A stretch of DNA of 64,000 nucleotides from positions 1-64,000 of the forward strand of contig WHVA01000012.1 of the NCBI GenBank assembly GCA_015179125.1. The letters are read 5' to 3'. Position 1 is the stretch's first letter, and each line of letters starts with the position of its first letter. This DNA is from Gautieria morchelliformis. Lineage: Eukaryota; Basidiomycota; Agaricomycetes; Gomphales; Gomphaceae. Of the stretch, positions 9,043 to 21,716 are shown one piece after another. The notes beneath the pieces were generated by a model that saw only the letters and a program-made list of their open reading frames with translations, was not told the DNA's origin and searched no databases. The position numbers and the translations under genes were made by a program.

Positions 9043-11038
9043 ACGAAGATGATGCCCCCCAAAGATGGGATGGACGTTGATCCGTCAACGTCCACAACGT
9101 GAACAACGGCCCCGAGACAGGGGGCCGCAGACATCCTACATGCTCCAGTCGACCAGGAGCACTGGATGATCGTAGGATGGGAGGATGCCCTTGCAATTGT
9201 CCACCCCGACGATTGTGCAACATGCGCAGACTACGCCGCGCACCTAAAGGCCGCGACAGGCACCCGCAAGGTCAAATTGCGGGACGAAGACATTGGCGAT
9301 GCCGTCGATGCGGCCTGGGGATGGCTCCTGAGAGGAATCGCACGTGACATGCGAGAAGAGCTCCTCTGGGACATCCATGACCTCAAAAAGAGGTCAAGGA
9401 GTTGGAACGCGTGGTCGAAGACCACGACGACGCGCTCGAAGCCGAGCACGCCAAAATAAAGGAGCTGGAGCAGCAGTTGAGCGCAGCCCAGCTCCAGGTT
9501 ACCCTCGTCCATGCAGCCTCAAAAAGGCCGCGACATGACCCAGCCATGGACCCAGTGGCCGGGCCATCATCACCTCGCATGATGGCGCCCTTGCCGGCAC
9601 GCGCAACATCGGGGCTTGCATCCCGATTATTGGCGCCAACCCCAACAACGGAAGGGCAGAGCACACCTTCCGACGCCGTGTACGGCTCCCTGGATGGATG
9701 GGAGTCTGGCTCCTCCGTCTGGAAGACGTACGACCCGGGGAGGGCACAGCGGCTGGCAGAGCAGCCAAAGAAAAAGCGCAAGAAATTGCGCGGGACCCCC
9801 AACACCGTCAATGGGTTAGCCATTGCGAAGGAGAGCGCAATCAGTGCATACCTAGCGGCGTCAGCGTCACACACAATCAACGACCCGGCCCTTCAATGGT
9901 GGGTAGCACAGGTCGAGGCCCAGTACATCAGGCCTGGCGTGGTCCTGCCTCCACCGGCGGGGACAGTTCAGCCTCCCTACCTTGGGGAGGGAATGATCAT
10001 CCCACTCGGAGACCCACCGATCTCCGAGATGGGCCTCCTACCATGACCAGTAGGGAAGGCCCAACAGCGTCATACTCAATGGTACGACGTCTGCCCGCTC
10101 GACGACCCACGCTTCGTCGAGCTCCTAGCGTGGGTGAAAAAAACGCCACAACTCGCACGCATGCACGAGATGATCAGCGTATTCAAACACATCGAGTGCA
10201 AACAACGCGCTCGCAATCCCAAAAGGGATTGTCTCAGTGATAGCGGGCGGTACCCTGCACGACATCGCGGCCATCCTAAGGGGCTGGATACACAACCCCG
10301 AAGGAATTCTGTCAGCCATCCGTGACAACGCAGATGGCACCTTCAACCTAGACGATATGGACGTCTGGATGTTGTTGAAGGCCCTTGCGCCCCAGGTCAA
10401 AGGGGTCGCATCACCTCTCAGGGCGAGGCTGCTTGACCTGTTTGGCTTGACCTGTTTGGCTCGACCGACCAATGGTCGAGCCTTGTCGATGCCAGGGAAG
10501 TCCTGACACCGCAGAGCACCAGCCTGCGGCTATCCATCACGGGCCCATACCCGTGGGGGGCCGAGCTGGCCCCGACATTGCGCTCGCCAAGATCACGAGA
10601 TGGTTGGCCCACTACACAGGGGTCACGAGCGAGCGAGTGGCACGCATTGAACATTATGTTTAACGCAGCATCACCAGCGCAGCATTCAGTGCCGCTGCCT
10701 GCGAGGGCCAACAAAAGGTCCTCGAGACCAGCCATGTGAGGGCGGCGGTGCCGCGACCTCTCACTCACGCCCAGCTCGACCAGGAGCTGGCACGCTTCTG
10801 GCCCCCTCCTCAGGCTGAGGATCCTGCCGTTAAGGCCATGCTCCACGAGGATGCTGGCCCCATTGCTCACGCGGAACCCACCGCTAGTGGTGAGGCAGAA
10901 CAGCCTCACCCAATCACCACTGTGGACACAGAGGTGCCCCTGGAGGAGTCACGTGCTCCACTGGCCCCATACGACGACGATGTCATCGTATCGGCAACTC
11001 TAGAGGATTCCATCATGGATGACCTCTATGAGTCATAG
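9043..11038 (+). pseudogene. GypB extra 3' ORF remnant (B1)
   Basis: A long coding region between pol and the 3' LTR, in the same orientation. It starts MPPKDGMDVDPS and holds a conserved block (MIVGWEDALAIVHPDDCATC), a Leu/Glu/Lys-rich coiled coil, an RPRHDP motif, a basic PKKKRKKLRGTPNTVNGLAI segment, then NPEGILSAIRDNADGTFNLD and an acidic end (PYDDDVIVSATLEDSIMDDL). Gypsy elements do not need such a gene; I recognise no domain. It is shared with B2 (23990-25030), B3 (46816-48380) and an older fragment (38481-38785), so it is a stable family component. The B1 copy has several breaks. Confidence 0.82.
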
Positions 11039-11059
11039 TTGGCCCCTATAGTTGTCTAT

Positions 11060-11071
11060 AGAGGGGGAGGG
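11060..11071 (+). other. Polypurine tract of B1
   Basis: Purine run AGAGGGGGAGGG immediately before the 3' LTR, the usual site of plus-strand priming. The same tract precedes the B2 LTR stub at 25064. Confidence 0.85.
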
Positions 11072-11284
11072 TGTAAATAACCTAGATACCATACATGTAC
11101 TCTAGTTATTACATAATCCCAGTGGGCCCCTTAGGGACCCACTGTATAGTTTATGCGTGGGAACCGGCCAGCGGTTCCCATCGCATCTTACTCCTATACT
11201 GTCACTACATAGCATCAGAATACCACACATTGGTCAAGTTCTATGTGCCCTTGTGACTCAAGGTCTAAGATCGTCATCTTTACA
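11072..11284 (+). repeat. 3' LTR of B1
   Basis: 213 bp, TGTAAATAAC to CATCTTTACA, followed by the TSD CCTCT and then A1 sequence. It lacks the hAT insertion and so shows the empty site. Confidence 0.93.
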
Positions 11285-14200
11285 CCTCTTCTGCAACTCC
11301 GCTCGTGGACTCAGTTCCACACTCCGGTCCCGCTTTAGCACCTCCAACCCTCGAAGCTCCTCAAATTGCGCTCGTTTCCGCCACCTCTTTCCGCGTATTG
11401 CAACGGCAAGAAGATACAACCGTTTTCCAGCTTCACCTCTCCAATTCGGCTTCAGTCAAGGCTCGTTCTGCCTTGACTTCCGCTCCAGTCGACATGAGCT
11501 CAGTTCTGGAAGAATATCGTGACTTTCCGGACATGTTCAACAAGGCCAAAGCCGATAAACCTGCTGAACATCGACCTTACGATCTAAAGATAGATTTGGA
11601 AGAAGGAGCATCTCCACCCCTTGGACCGATCTACTCCCTTTCACAAAGTGAACTCCAAACTCTCCGAGAGTTCATCGATGAACACCTCAACATGGGCTTT
11701 ATCCGCCCTTTGCTGTCTCCGCATGGCGCTCCAGTCCTTTTCGTCAAGAAGAAGGATGGATCTCTCCGCCTCTGTGTCAATTTCCGCGGACTCAGTGCCC
11801 TCACTAAGAAGGACAAATATCCGCTTCCACGCATTTCCAACCTTCTCGACACTCCCCACAGGGCGAAGATCTACACCAAAATTGACCTCCGGCACGCTTA
11901 TCACCTTGTCTGCATCTACAAAGGTGACGAGTGGAAAACCACTTTCTGCACCCGCTACGGTGCTTTTGAGTGGGTTGTCATGCCTTTTGGTCTAACCAAC
12001 GCTCCTGCCGCTTTTCAGCGATTCATGAATGACGTATTTTCCGACCTCCTCAATGTATGCGTTCCAGTCTACATTGACGACATCCTCATCTATTCCGACA
12101 CACCGGAAGAACATCGGGAACATGTCCACAAAGTACTCCGCCATCTACGCAAACACCATCTCTACGCAAAAGCAGAGAAATGCGAATGGCATCGCGACAC
12201 GGTCAAATACCTAGGCTACATCCTCTCTCCAATGGGTCTTACCATGGCAGAGGACAAGGTCAAGGCAATTCAAGAATGGCCGGAACCCTGACGTGTTAAG
12301 GATGTGCAGTCTTTCCTTGGCTTCGCCAACTTTTACCAGCGATTCATTTATAACTTTTCCGACAATACTGTTCCGCTCATGTGTCTCACCAGGAAGGGTG
12401 CCCCATGGAATTTTACTCTGGAATGCCGTTCCGCATTTGAAGCCCTCAAAGCGGCCTTCACTATGGCTCCTATACTCAGTTTCTGGATTCCTGATGCCCA
12501 ACTTGTACTCGAAACTGACGCTTCCGACTACGTGCTAGCCGCCATTCTTATCATCTCACACGACGACAGAGAAATTCATCCGATCAGCATTTCACTCCCA
12601 CACCTTTCCTGCCCTGGAACTCAACTACAACGTCCACGATAAGGAACTACTTGCGATCTTCGAAGCCTTCAAAATTTGGAGACACTACCTCGAAGGTCCA
12701 ACCTATCCGATCGATGTTGTAACAGATCATAAAAACCTTGAGTATTTTGCGACTACTAAGATTTTGACTCGCCGTCAAGTCCACTGGTCTGAATATCTCT
12801 CACAGTTCAACATGATGATCCACTTCCACCCCAGAAGCTCGGAGCAAAACCTGACATGCTCACTAGACATTGGGACGTCTACCCAAAAGAGGGAAGTAGC
12901 AACTATGCCAGCGTTAATCCACACAATTTCCGCCCAGTATTCTCAACTGAGCAGCTGGCATCGTCCCTGCGTGCCACAGCATTGCAGTTTCTGCTACTCT
13001 GCGCCTCAATCATTATGGACACCGAGTCTCTCCATTCTGACATCCGTTCCGCACTTCGTTCTGACCCCATCTCCACAACCCACCTCGATGACCCAACCAG
13101 TCCTGGATGGTCCCTCAATTCTGATGGATTTCTCCACTACAAGTCCCGGATCTAGGTTCCGGATACCAACGATCTACGACTTCACATACTCCAGCAAAGC
13201 CACGATCATCCGCTCTCAGGACACCAAGGCTAAAACAAAACCCTCGACATAATCCGACGAACTTACACTGGGCCTCTTCTCCGCACGATGGTCCAAGACT
13301 ACTGCAAGTCATGCACCACTTGTATGCGCACCAAGCCCCAACATCACAAACCCTATGGCCTCCTGAAGCAACTTCTGATCCCAGAACAACCATGGAATTC
13401 GATATCCATGGACTTCATTGAGAAACTTCCTAAGTCATCTGGTACCACTCTAGTTATCGTTGACCGCCTCACAAAGCAGTCCATCTTTATTCTGACATAT
13501 GACACCATCGCTTCTGCCCAGCTCGCACAGCTCTTTGTGCTCCACATCTTTTCCAAGCACAGAATCCCTTCCCATGTCACTTCCGACCATGGATCAGAAT
13601 TCGTGTCCTCCTTTTTCCGTACACTCGGCAAGGCTCTCAACATGAAACTCCACTTCACTTCCGGTTATCATCCTGAAGGTGACAGACAAATGGAACGTAC
13701 TAATCAGACCCTCAAGCAGTACCTCCACGTCTATTGCAACTACCAACACAGCAATTGGTCCGACCTCCTTCCGCTCGTGGAATTTGCCTACAACAATGCA
13801 CCTTCCACCACCACCGGAATTTCGCCCCTCTACGCCAATAAGGGCTACCACCCGAATCTCGCCATCCACCCTGAATGCGACCTCGCCTCTGCCAGAGCCT
13901 GATATTTCGTTGTGGAACTTGACGACCTTCACCAGCACCTCCGAGAGAACATTTCCGCTGCCCAAAAGAGATATCAAACTTCTGCTGATCGGAAATGACT
14001 TCCGCAACTGGCATTTGAGATAGGCGACAAAGTCTTTGTCAAAGCTGAAAACTTCTGCACCACTTGCCCCTGGAGGAAGCTCTCTTAAAAATACCTTGGC
14101 CATTACGAGATCATCACTAAGGCCGGCAGTCGTTCTTTCACCCTCAGACTTCCTGACAATATGCACGCAGTACACCCAGTATTCCACCTCTCCATGCTTG

Positions 14201-14471
14201 TTCCGAATACAATTCCAAATCGAGAACAACCTTTGCCTCCGCCAATGATCATTGACAGAGAACTGGAACATGAGATCTCGGAAATTCTCAACTCCAAGCT
14301 TGACAGACGATACCGCTGCCAACTCCAGTACCTAGTCAAGTGGGCAGGCTATGAAAACACCAACGAAGAGACCTCCTGGATTTCCGCCACGGAACTAGAT
14401 CACGCCTCTGACCTCGTCTCTGATTTTCACAAGACATATCCCGACAAGCCTGGCCCCATTTCCGCACCCTA
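11285..14471 (+). pseudogene. GypA pol remnant: RT, RNase H, integrase, chromodomain (A1)
   Basis: Resumes A1 after B1. Order: linker (VDSVPHSGPALAPP), reverse transcriptase (RPYDLKIDLEEGASPPLGPI, GAPVLFVKKKDGSLRLCV, YIDDILIYSD), RNase H, integrase with its zinc-binding end and core (NSISMDFIEKLPKSSG, SDHGSEFVSSFF), then a chromodomain (RYRCQLQYLVKWAGYENTNE) ending near 14471. Chromovirus-type Gypsy. Roughly half a dozen breaks; not functional. Composition is ordinary and short inverted repeats are sparse compared with GypB. Confidence 0.9.
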
Positions 14472-15983
14472 GTCATTCCGCTCCCATTTCTGACACCCAC
14501 ATTGATTCTTACAGTTCTCAAGTCACATGTCAAATCCGATTAATTTTCTGTTACGCTATTTTCCGACACTTCAAGAAACTATTTACAAGACCCTTTCGAC
14601 ACCTACTCCTCCCTCATTGTTTCTGCCTTGCCCTCGTTCTCCGCTTCTGACTCTTCTTCCGCAGGTCCCACCTCGACAGTCACCAACTCTGTTTCCACCC
14701 TGTCCCTTGTTTCCATCCTCTCACTCGGACCTGCTTCCACCCCATTTCCCTGCTCCTGCAGTCACCTGCTCATTCTATCCCGGACTAAGTCGTTCCGCCA
14801 TCGCATTTCCCGGGTCAACTGTTCCATGACTATGGACATCACAGTCATCTGGTTCTGAATTGACAGCACCTGATGCTGCTGAATTTCCGCCATGTCCAAC
14901 ACGATATCCCGGATCTCGCCTTGTGTTGTCCGCATTGTTGGGTGCATTTATGCTCCTGCACCAAAATCAAGCCAAATAGATTCCACCATTCGGATTTCTT
15001 TTGATTTTGACTTGAAACCATGCTGACATTCATTCTATGATTTGTCAAAATTTTTCTTTGATTTTTCGAAGCTGTATTCCTATTTCTTTTCATGTTCTGT
15101 CCAACCGACCCTTTGTGGGTGGTTGTGGACAAATTTCCTTTTTGAGCTGCGGCTGTTCACTACCGTGCTACGTTCTACGGGCGCTTAGCATGGCACACCG
15201 TGGTACCACGGGTGCTAAAGCGCCGGCTAGTAGTACATGCGCATGAGACACATTTCCCTCCTCTCTCAGTGACAACTAAATTCACTGAGAGAGGCAAGTA
15301 AATTAGTCTTGTTTCCTTTCGATTTGTTGACCTAGAAATACTGTAGTGAATTAATTTCTAGGTAGTGTATAATATATTTACAGTGACAACTAAATTCACT
15401 GAGAGAGTGAATTAATTTCTAGTCTATTCTTTTGAGCAACAAGTCCATACCTACTGCCTATAATTCCTGTCTACTACACGCATAGCCCTCAACGACCCGG
15501 TGATGTCGGTAAGGGGATACGACATGGTAAAGCGGTTTAGGACTGCTGCCTCCGAATTTCCGGTTACCGGAAACGCTTCCGCAGGTTTTCCTCCGCTCGG
15601 TCCTGGTTTCGACTTAGGGGTTTCAGGCCCCTCGGTCTTGACCTTGCGCCTTTTCCATTCCACCCTCGCGGCACATCCATCCATGACGCAGCGCCTCTTC
15701 TTTTCCCGGCACTGCTCACACAAAGTTTCCCATGGGTTATGGGACCAAACACAGTCCAAGTTAAATAGCTACCAATCATTGTAAACGTTTAGTAGTAAGA
15801 ACAGAAACTTATCCTCCCCATTGTCTCAAGACTGCAGATTGCAGTAGTTTTCGTAGTCAAACATACACATCAAAGTATGCGTAGTTCTCTCAACGACTTG
15901 ACCTCTATTCGATTCGGCTTCCTTTGAAGTTTGAATTATATTTCTACACGAAGTCCACACACACACCGAGTATCTCTTATTAT
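14472..15983 (-). pseudogene. GypA opposite-strand gene remnant (A1), split by LTR-E
   Basis: Downstream of the chromodomain the minus strand carries the gene seen more fully in A2 (44753-45964). Recognisable parts: a cysteine motif CX2CX6C (CEQCREKKRRC, about 15688-15720) followed by a basic stretch, a DITGSLRAM segment, and beyond the solo LTR a helical tail (VLDMAEIQQHQVLSIQNQM). The solo LTR-E at 14936-15478 sits within it. 15780-15983 shows no clear coding and ends where B2 begins. Product unknown; the cysteine spacing resembles half of a fungal Zn2Cys6 cluster. Confidence 0.7.
14936..15478 (+). mobile_element. Solo LTR-E copy E1
   Basis: 543 bp, TGTTGGGTGCATTTATGC to CTACTACA, flanked by a perfect TSD CGCAT (14931-14935 and 15479-15483). 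No internal sequence. Contains a 12-bp inverted repeat CCTCTCTCAGTG/CACTGAGAGAGG (15260-15294), partly repeated near 15381, and two identical 15-bp direct repeats TGAATTAATTTCTAG (15347 and 15408). Same family as E3 (49167-49706) and E2 (53908-54395). Confidence 0.93.
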
Positions 15984-16074
15984 ACCTGTCACTACGTAGC
16001 ATTCAGAATACCACTCATTGGTCAAGTTCTGCAGTGCCCTTGTGATACAAGGTCCTAAGATCGACATCTTTACA
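15984..16074 (+). repeat. Partial 5' LTR of B2
   Basis: The last 91 bp of a GypB-type LTR, ending CGACATCTTTACA. Identical over this length to the outer end of the NA-C left LTR (reverse complement of 5634-5724) and more distant from the B1 LTRs, so at least two LTR subtypes exist in the family. Confidence 0.85.
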
Positions 16075-16212
16075 CCTTTTTGAACTATCCTGCAGTTGAT
16101 CGCCACGCAACCAACCGATAGTGGATTCGAAGCAATCTTGAAAAAGATCGCTGCATCGACGACTAAACATCGTTGAGACCCTCCAGTAGACCCTCTACTG
16201 TCGGCTGCGAGC

Positions 16213-18884
16213 ATGATGATTCCACGCAGTCGAAGACGGACACGAGCGATGAGCTTGAGGTCCACACCCCAGGCGCAGCCCAGTGACACAACGGCTGACA
16301 CTACCCTGGACCAAGAGTCCAGGACGATAGAAGACGGAGAGATTGTAGATCTCACCGCCCTCGTCCCCCCAGTAGAGGATGAGGAAAACCCCGACCACGT
16401 CTCGTTGAGCGTGGCCGAGGAAGAGACGACGCCGGGCAATGAGCCGGCGCCACCCCCCCATTCCTCTCTGCCCAGAGACAAAGGAAAGGGCAGAGAAGTC
16501 GCACCATCGTCAGACGGTAGAGCAACAACGTCGAGGCGGGCACAAAGCCACGACTCGAACCGATGCTCACGAAGTAGAGCAATGACGATCGTCCCTGAAG
16601 GGGGACGACGACAAAAAAGACGAGCCCCAGATGATGGTCAGGGCTCAGAATACTCGAGCTCCAGTCGCAAGAGCTCGAGGGCTCACGCCATCGACCACGA
16701 GATGGCAGAGGCCCTGAACAAACAGGTGCAGGCTGCGCTGCACCGAAGCACGCTGACGCACCACAAGCACGATCAGCTGGCATTGCAGCTTGACAACGCC
16801 GCCGCTGCCCTAATGGCAATCGGCAAGGAAGTCCACCAGGCGGAGGAGATCAGGCTGCAAGATGCAGCCACGCTGGAGGACGTCCAGAAAGCCCTCCGCC
16901 CACGTGGGGAACGTGACACAACTCGTCCGAGCTCGTGACAGTCCATAGCCAACGAACGTAGTCACGACACGGAAGACCTGCGCCGAAAGGAGCAGGACAA
17001 GCAGCGAATGCCGCCGCCAGCCGTCCCGGTTGAACAGCACATAAGGTTCAGGAACGAACCTCAAGAGCAACCGGCTGCCCCAACGGACAGCCGTAAGATG
17101 ATCCAACAGATTGTTAGGGAACAGGTCGCCTCAGAGCCTGACTCTGAAACGACGACCGAGAGCTTAGAGCTCGAAGTCGCGCACTGGCAGCGTAAAGAAG
17201 CCGCAGCCACGCGCCGCCACACGCGGGCACTCAAGCTACTAGCGAAGACCACTGAAGAAACAGTGGCCCACAGCCACACCGCTCAGCTGCCCAACGAGCA
17301 GCTCACGTGAGCCGTACAGGACGCACGGCAGGCGCGTGCAGCCTACAACAGCAGGCTGCAGATCTGCAATGCGGGACTGACCGGGGACACCAGGCACAAA
17401 ACCCCCCCAGAACCGAGAGCACAAAATGCTCCCGATCCCAAGCCCAATCCGGGCCCGGGGCCCATCAGGGCATACAACAGCCTGCCCCGCGCGGCATCAC
17501 AGCCATGCGAGCGATCCATGGCCCCAACAGAAGGCCAGGGAATCCCTGACCATGCCGACGTCGTACCAATGGAGCCGTACGACGGGATCACACAGATGAT
17601 CCGTGTGGCGTTAGCAGATGCCGTGGACACAGACCTGGAGAAGTCTGTGCTAGCGAAAGCCGGCGTGAAATTGGCTCACCCCGAGCCATATGCTGGGGGA
17701 TCTGACCTCGAAGAGTTTGAAATCTTCGTGGCAGCCATCCTATGATGGCTGAAAATGAATTGCCTCCTAGGGCCAACCAGCATAGACATGCATGTCGGCT
17801 ACATGGGCACTCGCCTCACCAGCGAAGCCCAGGAGTGGTTCCTTCAAAATGTAGAACACTTTGATCGCCAGGTCCACAGCTGGACGCTGGAAATTGTGAT
17901 GCAAGGCCTTCAAAAAAGGTTCCTGCACACACTGACGTACCATCACGCATCGAATAAATTCGACGTGGTCATGCAGGGCATGAAAACCGTTCAGGAAATG
18001 CTGAACGAGCTCACAAAATACGCGGCACATATGATACAGCCGCCAGACGATTACACGTTCCGGAGACGGTTCGTGTCAGCGCTGCATGAAACGCTGCGCA
18101 ACGAAGTCCTCAAAAGGGCTATAATGCCGAGAGCAGCTCAATAGAGCAACTCTTCGAGACGGCCCGGATGATTGAGGAGGCATCCCAATACAACATGGGG
18201 ATGCGCCGTGCAGAAAGCGCAGCAGCAACGGCAAGCGCTGCCCGGCTCACAGGGGGCAAGCCGTTGACACAAACAGGCCTGACCAGGCCCAGCCTGTTCT
18301 CAAGAAGCGGAACAGGACAACGGCTGCCGCCCCCATGCCCAGCACAAGCTGGATGCCCGCCTGAAGCTAAACAGCCTCAAGCATCAGGGTCATCCCCACG
18401 ACCTTCCCCACCGGCGAAGGCGTCAGGCCAACCTAACGATCAGCCCAGCAGCGGCCAAGGCAGCACCACGTGCTTCAAATGCGGCCAACCTGGCCACAAG
18501 AGGGCGGAATGCCCCCAGCTTAAGTCCAGTATCAGGACAGCGGCCGCGAGGCACGAAGAGGAGACCGAAGATCTGGAGACAGATCTCGGTCAAAATTCTC
18601 TCCATCAAATTGATGAAGAGGGGGAGGGTGATCCCCAACCCAATGACACTCCAGACAACGGAGATGCGCCCGCTGAAGAGTGGGACCCCGAGCCGCCCCA
18701 ATACTATGAATGGGACGAGGAGGTGGAAGACACCACCTACAGGTCCAGCGCGATCAGATTCGTGCCGGAGGACGAAACCGCCACGAAAGTCATGGCGGCA
18801 CGCACGTCGATCACGCCAGACAAGGCGGCCGAGCCGGTGTATCACCACCAAAGCAAACACAGGACGCAGCCAACGTGACCGCAC
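16213..18884 (+). pseudogene. GypB gag remnant (B2)
   Basis: Same plan as B1 gag but with more retained. N-terminal Arg/Ser-rich then acidic region (starting MMIPRSRRRTRAMSLRS at 16213), a coiled-coil stretch (about 16690-16920), the gag core (SVLAKAGVKLAHPEPYAGGS, YMGTRLTSEAQEWFLQNVEH), and a CCHC zinc knuckle CFKCGQPGHKRAEC at 18471-18512 that would bind genomic RNA. A Glu/Asp-rich tail follows. Several breaks. Perfect short stems cluster in the core: six lie in 17559-17751 alone. Confidence 0.88.
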
Positions 18885-18889
18885 AGTGA

Positions 18890-21716
18890 GAACCGTACCC
18901 TATCGGGGTACTGGGAAATAAACAGCGTAAAAGCCCACTGCCTGCTAGATAGCGGCAGCGAAGGGATACTGCTATCCCCCGAATTCACGTGGGCTACAGG
19001 GATGAAGACATTCTCCCTGGAGCAGCCAATCGCGCTGCAGCTAGCCTGCATAGGCAGCCGTTCCATGATCAACTATGGAACGAACACAACCATCAAATTT
19101 GGTCGTGAGACATACAACGAATATTTCGACGTAGTGAACATCGAATATTACGACGCTATCTTAGGGACACCGTTCCTAAGGAGATTCGGGATAACCCTGG
19201 ACTTCTAGAGCCCAGGGTCGATCCGCAAGGGGAACGAAGTGATCCCCACGGGCAAGGTCTCGTTCGATGACGATGGATCGACGAATGAGGACAAGGGCTC
19301 ATTGAAGCCAGGAGGACGAGTCGCGGGACGACTCGTCCTCGAACTCACCCTACAACCGTAGGGAGAGGCGCTCTCACCTAATGGTGAAAGCGATAGGGAA
19401 GAGGAAAGCGGTTCTGCGCACTGCGGGACCTAATAGACGCCCACAGCACCTAATGGCTTCTAAGCCAACCACCACCATCATCCGTGAGGATGATGACCTT
19501 CCTCGCCTCCATGAGGAATGGATGGAACGAATCACTGACTTAGTCAGTGGAATTCCATTAGAACTCCCGCCACTATGGGAGACCAACCATGAGATCAACC
19601 TCATCAATCCCAACAAGCACATGCGGTATCGACTACCGAAATGCCCCGAACACATCCGAGAGGAACTGTTGGCTAAGATAGAATGATACACCACTGCAAA
19701 GTGGTGGATTCCAGCAGTCACGCAGCAGGCCGTGCCCATGCTGTGTGTGCCGAAGAAGAACGGTACATTGCGAACTGTCTTCGATCTGTGCTAGCAGAAC
19801 GAGGACACGGTGAAGGACATCACGCCCTTCCCAGATCAGGATGTCATCCGCAGCGACATGGCTCGCTGTCGGTATCGAACAAAACTTGATATGTCAGAAG
19901 CATACGAGCAGATCCGGATCACGTAGCAAAGACTGCCTTTGCCACGATCCTTGGCACCTTCAGGAGCCAGGTGATACAGATGGTGGACTGTAACGCCCCA
20001 TCAACATTCCAACGGCTGATGATAGCCATTTTCCGCGACTGCATAGGTCGCTTCGTCCATGTATACATGGACAACATCTTCATATTCTCGCTCTCAATAC
20101 AAGAGCATGAAGAGCACCTCTACATCATTTTTGACAGACTGAGGAAGAATCACCTTTTTCTGAGCAAGAAAAAGGTGGACCTCTATTCCATCCAAATGGA
20201 GTGTCTCGGCCATATCATCGATGGCCGAGGGGTACATGCCGACGAGGACAAGATGCAACGCATCCGCGAGTGGCATAGACCACGGATGTTCAACGATGTC
20301 CAGTGTTTCCTCGGGCTGGTACAGTATCTGGCACACTACATGCCAGATGTTAGCACATATACCACCCCACTATCGGGCTGTGCGCATAATAACCGTCCAT
20401 TCGAATGGACTCCACTACTAGACAAATGCTGGCAAAGCATTAAGGCGTTGGCCTGTAAGGCCCCGATCCTGCGTCCAGTAGACGGATGGTGCCCAGAGCC
20501 AATCTGGGTGATCACCGACAGGTCAAAAGCCGGCGTCGGTGTGGTCTACGGCCAAGGTCCTGACTGGAAAACCTGTCGACCTGCCGACTTCTTGTCAAAG
20601 AAGTTCAGCGTTGCTCAGCAACACTACCGGACTCACGAGCACGAGACGATCGCGGTGCTCGAGGCTCTTATGAAATGGGAGGACAAACTGCTGGGGAGAA
20701 GGTTTACCCTCATCACAGACCACAAAGGGCCCGAGTACTTCAAGACCCAGAAGAGCCTATCTGACCACCAGGTCAGATGGTGGGAGTTTCTCTCCCAGTT
20801 CAATTTCAACACCGTTCATGTTGACGGTGTAGAGAACAAGGTAGCGGACTGCCTGTCGCGCTACTACGAGAACGACACGAGTGATGACAATCACCCGGAC
20901 CACGTCTTCATGAACGCAGATGCGCGTTTAGACCCGGACGGTGAGTTATTGCCCACCGACTGGTATATCGAGCTGCGAACAGCGGCGACAAGATGCTCTA
21001 AATGCCTCGCTGAGAAGACAGAGGCGAGAGTAACGGAATCTGCCGCATTAAATGAGGGCTCACCAGAGCCCGCGAACATCGCCACATCACGCGACAACAA
21101 CAACGATGATGTCAGAGTCATTGCCGCAGGAAATGACGGCGCACCCCTGCGCCGGGTCATCGAGCAAGGCATAGACCTGTCTAAGGTCCTACGAGACGTG
21201 TACCACAGGGACGCCATGTTCACAAAGATCATGGCGCACCCGGATGCGCACCCGAGATTCGGGATCCGGGATGGGCTGATCTGGACTAAGAACCAGCTCA
21301 AAAGAGACGTCATTGCTGTCCCCCGCTCTGTTCTTCAAGGGGGAAGGAAGCTGATCGAAATCATCATCGATCGGGCACATCAGATAGTCGGCCACTACAG
21401 CCATCTGAAGATTTTGAACTACGTTCGAAGATCATATTGGTGGCTGGGCATGAGCCCAGACATAGAAGCATTCTGCACATCGTGCGCGAGGTGTCAGATG
21501 ACGAAAACCGGACCACAATGGCCCAAAGGCCTACTACACAGCCTACCCATTCCGGATAGGCCATGGCAGTTGATTGGCATTGACTTCATGGGGCCTCTGC
21601 CCAAATCCAATGACTGTGACTACCTGATGGTAGTCATCGACCGACTAACATCGCTCGTACACCTCGTACCAACCACGATGAGCGTGTCAGCCAAGGGAGC
21701 GACTCATGGGGACTAA
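18890..21716 (+). pseudogene. GypB pol remnant: PR, RT, RNase H, integrase (B2)
   Basis: Retropepsin with a CLLDSGSEG motif near 18943-18966 and an ILGTPFLRRFGI end; RT (PKCPEHIREELLAKIE, MLCVPKKNGTLRTVF, HEEHLYIIFDRLRKNHLFLS); RNase H (CWQSIKALACKAPILRPV, TLITDHKGPEYFKTQ, HVDGVENKVADCLSRYY); integrase zinc region (HQIVGHYSHLKILNYVRRSY, CTSCARCQMTKT) and core (LIGIDFMGPLPKSNDCDYLM). These carry out protein processing, cDNA synthesis and insertion in living relatives. Broken in several places. Confidence 0.88.

Larger units (their letters stand above)
410..11284 (+). mobile_element. GypB copy B1, nested Ty3/Gypsy element
   Basis: Complete LTR-to-LTR Ty3/Gypsy insertion in A1 with TSD CCTCT. 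Order: 5' LTR (with a hAT MITE), gag, an internally deleted pol (late RT, RNase H, integrase, chromodomain-like tail), an extra 3' ORF, a polypurine tract, 3' LTR. NA-C (5634-8800) is inserted between integrase and chromodomain. Net of the MITE the LTRs are 213 bp each and differ at about 8 sites, so the copy is moderately old. The coding parts are broken in many places and it cannot be autonomous. Copies B2 (15984-25080) and B3 (46816-51999) belong to the same family. Confidence 0.92.
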
